A DNA stretch of 64,000 nucleotides from positions 682,001 through 746,000 of the forward strand of contig NC_087379.1 of assembly GCF_963675165.1 (NCBI RefSeq), in the 5' to 3' direction. The notes beneath the pieces were generated by a model that did no database searches, was not told the origin of the DNA, and saw only the letters and a list, made by a program, of their open reading frames with translations. This DNA is from Halichondria panicea (lineage: Eukaryota; Porifera; Demospongiae; Suberitida; Halichondriidae). Shown in pieces: positions 63,972 through 64,000 of the stretch (position 1 is its first letter; each line of letters starts with the position of its first letter). Both the position numbers and the translations under genes were made by a program.

Positions 63972-64000
63972 GTACGTACGTTTCAAAGGGGTTAATGTGG

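Noticed and set aside
6385-64000. Array as an assembly artefact of two haplotypes
   Set aside because: At least five units with distinct deletions, insertions and target-site duplications are more than two haplotypes can explain, though copy number still needs reads.

Overview
This is animal (metazoan) nuclear DNA. The evidence is GT-AG introns, TRIM-NHL genes, exon pieces of NUP210, FARSB, ABCF3 and VPS26, a Penelope-like retroelement, many short terminal-inverted-repeat elements and abundant CA microsatellites. Short introns, AT-rich spacers full of TAATTATA-type motifs and the TRIM-NHL expansion make me favour a sponge (demosponge), but that is inference; no marker gene settles it.

The window is a tandem array of one chimeric cassette of about 9-13 kb. 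I see six registers, named A-F, starting near 6385, 13130, 24395, 36615, 49700 and 58806. Cassette order on the + strand is: conserved upstream block with a 5'UTR exon and intron; a single-exon TRIM-NHL gene; NUP210 exon pieces in scrambled order; the last exon of a protein kinase; NUP210 exons 1-2; three ABCF3 exons; two FARSB exons; a minus-strand Penelope-like (PLE) fragment; then the next upstream block. Each cassette has its own deletions, insertions and local duplications. A also carries VPS26 exons, C has the FARSB block twice, D holds a unique 228-residue NUP210 exon, and E and F lack parts.

Only the TRIM-NHL genes look alive. Copies at 14685, 37296 and 50401 are full length (731-741 aa: RING, two B-boxes, coiled coil, filamin domain, six NHL repeats). 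The copy at 25008 is an open NHL-only protein of 276 aa. Copies at 6707 and 59050 are broken. The passenger exons share stops and frameshifts between cassettes, so they were mostly dead before the amplification.

The most striking signal lies in the NHL propeller. Among the six copies the scaffold is nearly identical in DNA, yet one or two codons per blade differ strongly. The best site is GCC, TGG, CAC, GGA, CAG or TAC inside an almost invariant stretch. These codons recur at the same place in every blade, as expected for a ligand-facing surface under diversifying selection or conversion. A family of ubiquitin-ligase-type recognition proteins with a variable propeller, carried on an amplifying cassette, is the best candidate here for an undescribed system.

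Units 1-6384 (cassette end plus unique DNA) and 60800-63160 (degenerate DNA) flank the array. Both hold mobile-element remnants, hairpins and minisatellites but no gene I can support.
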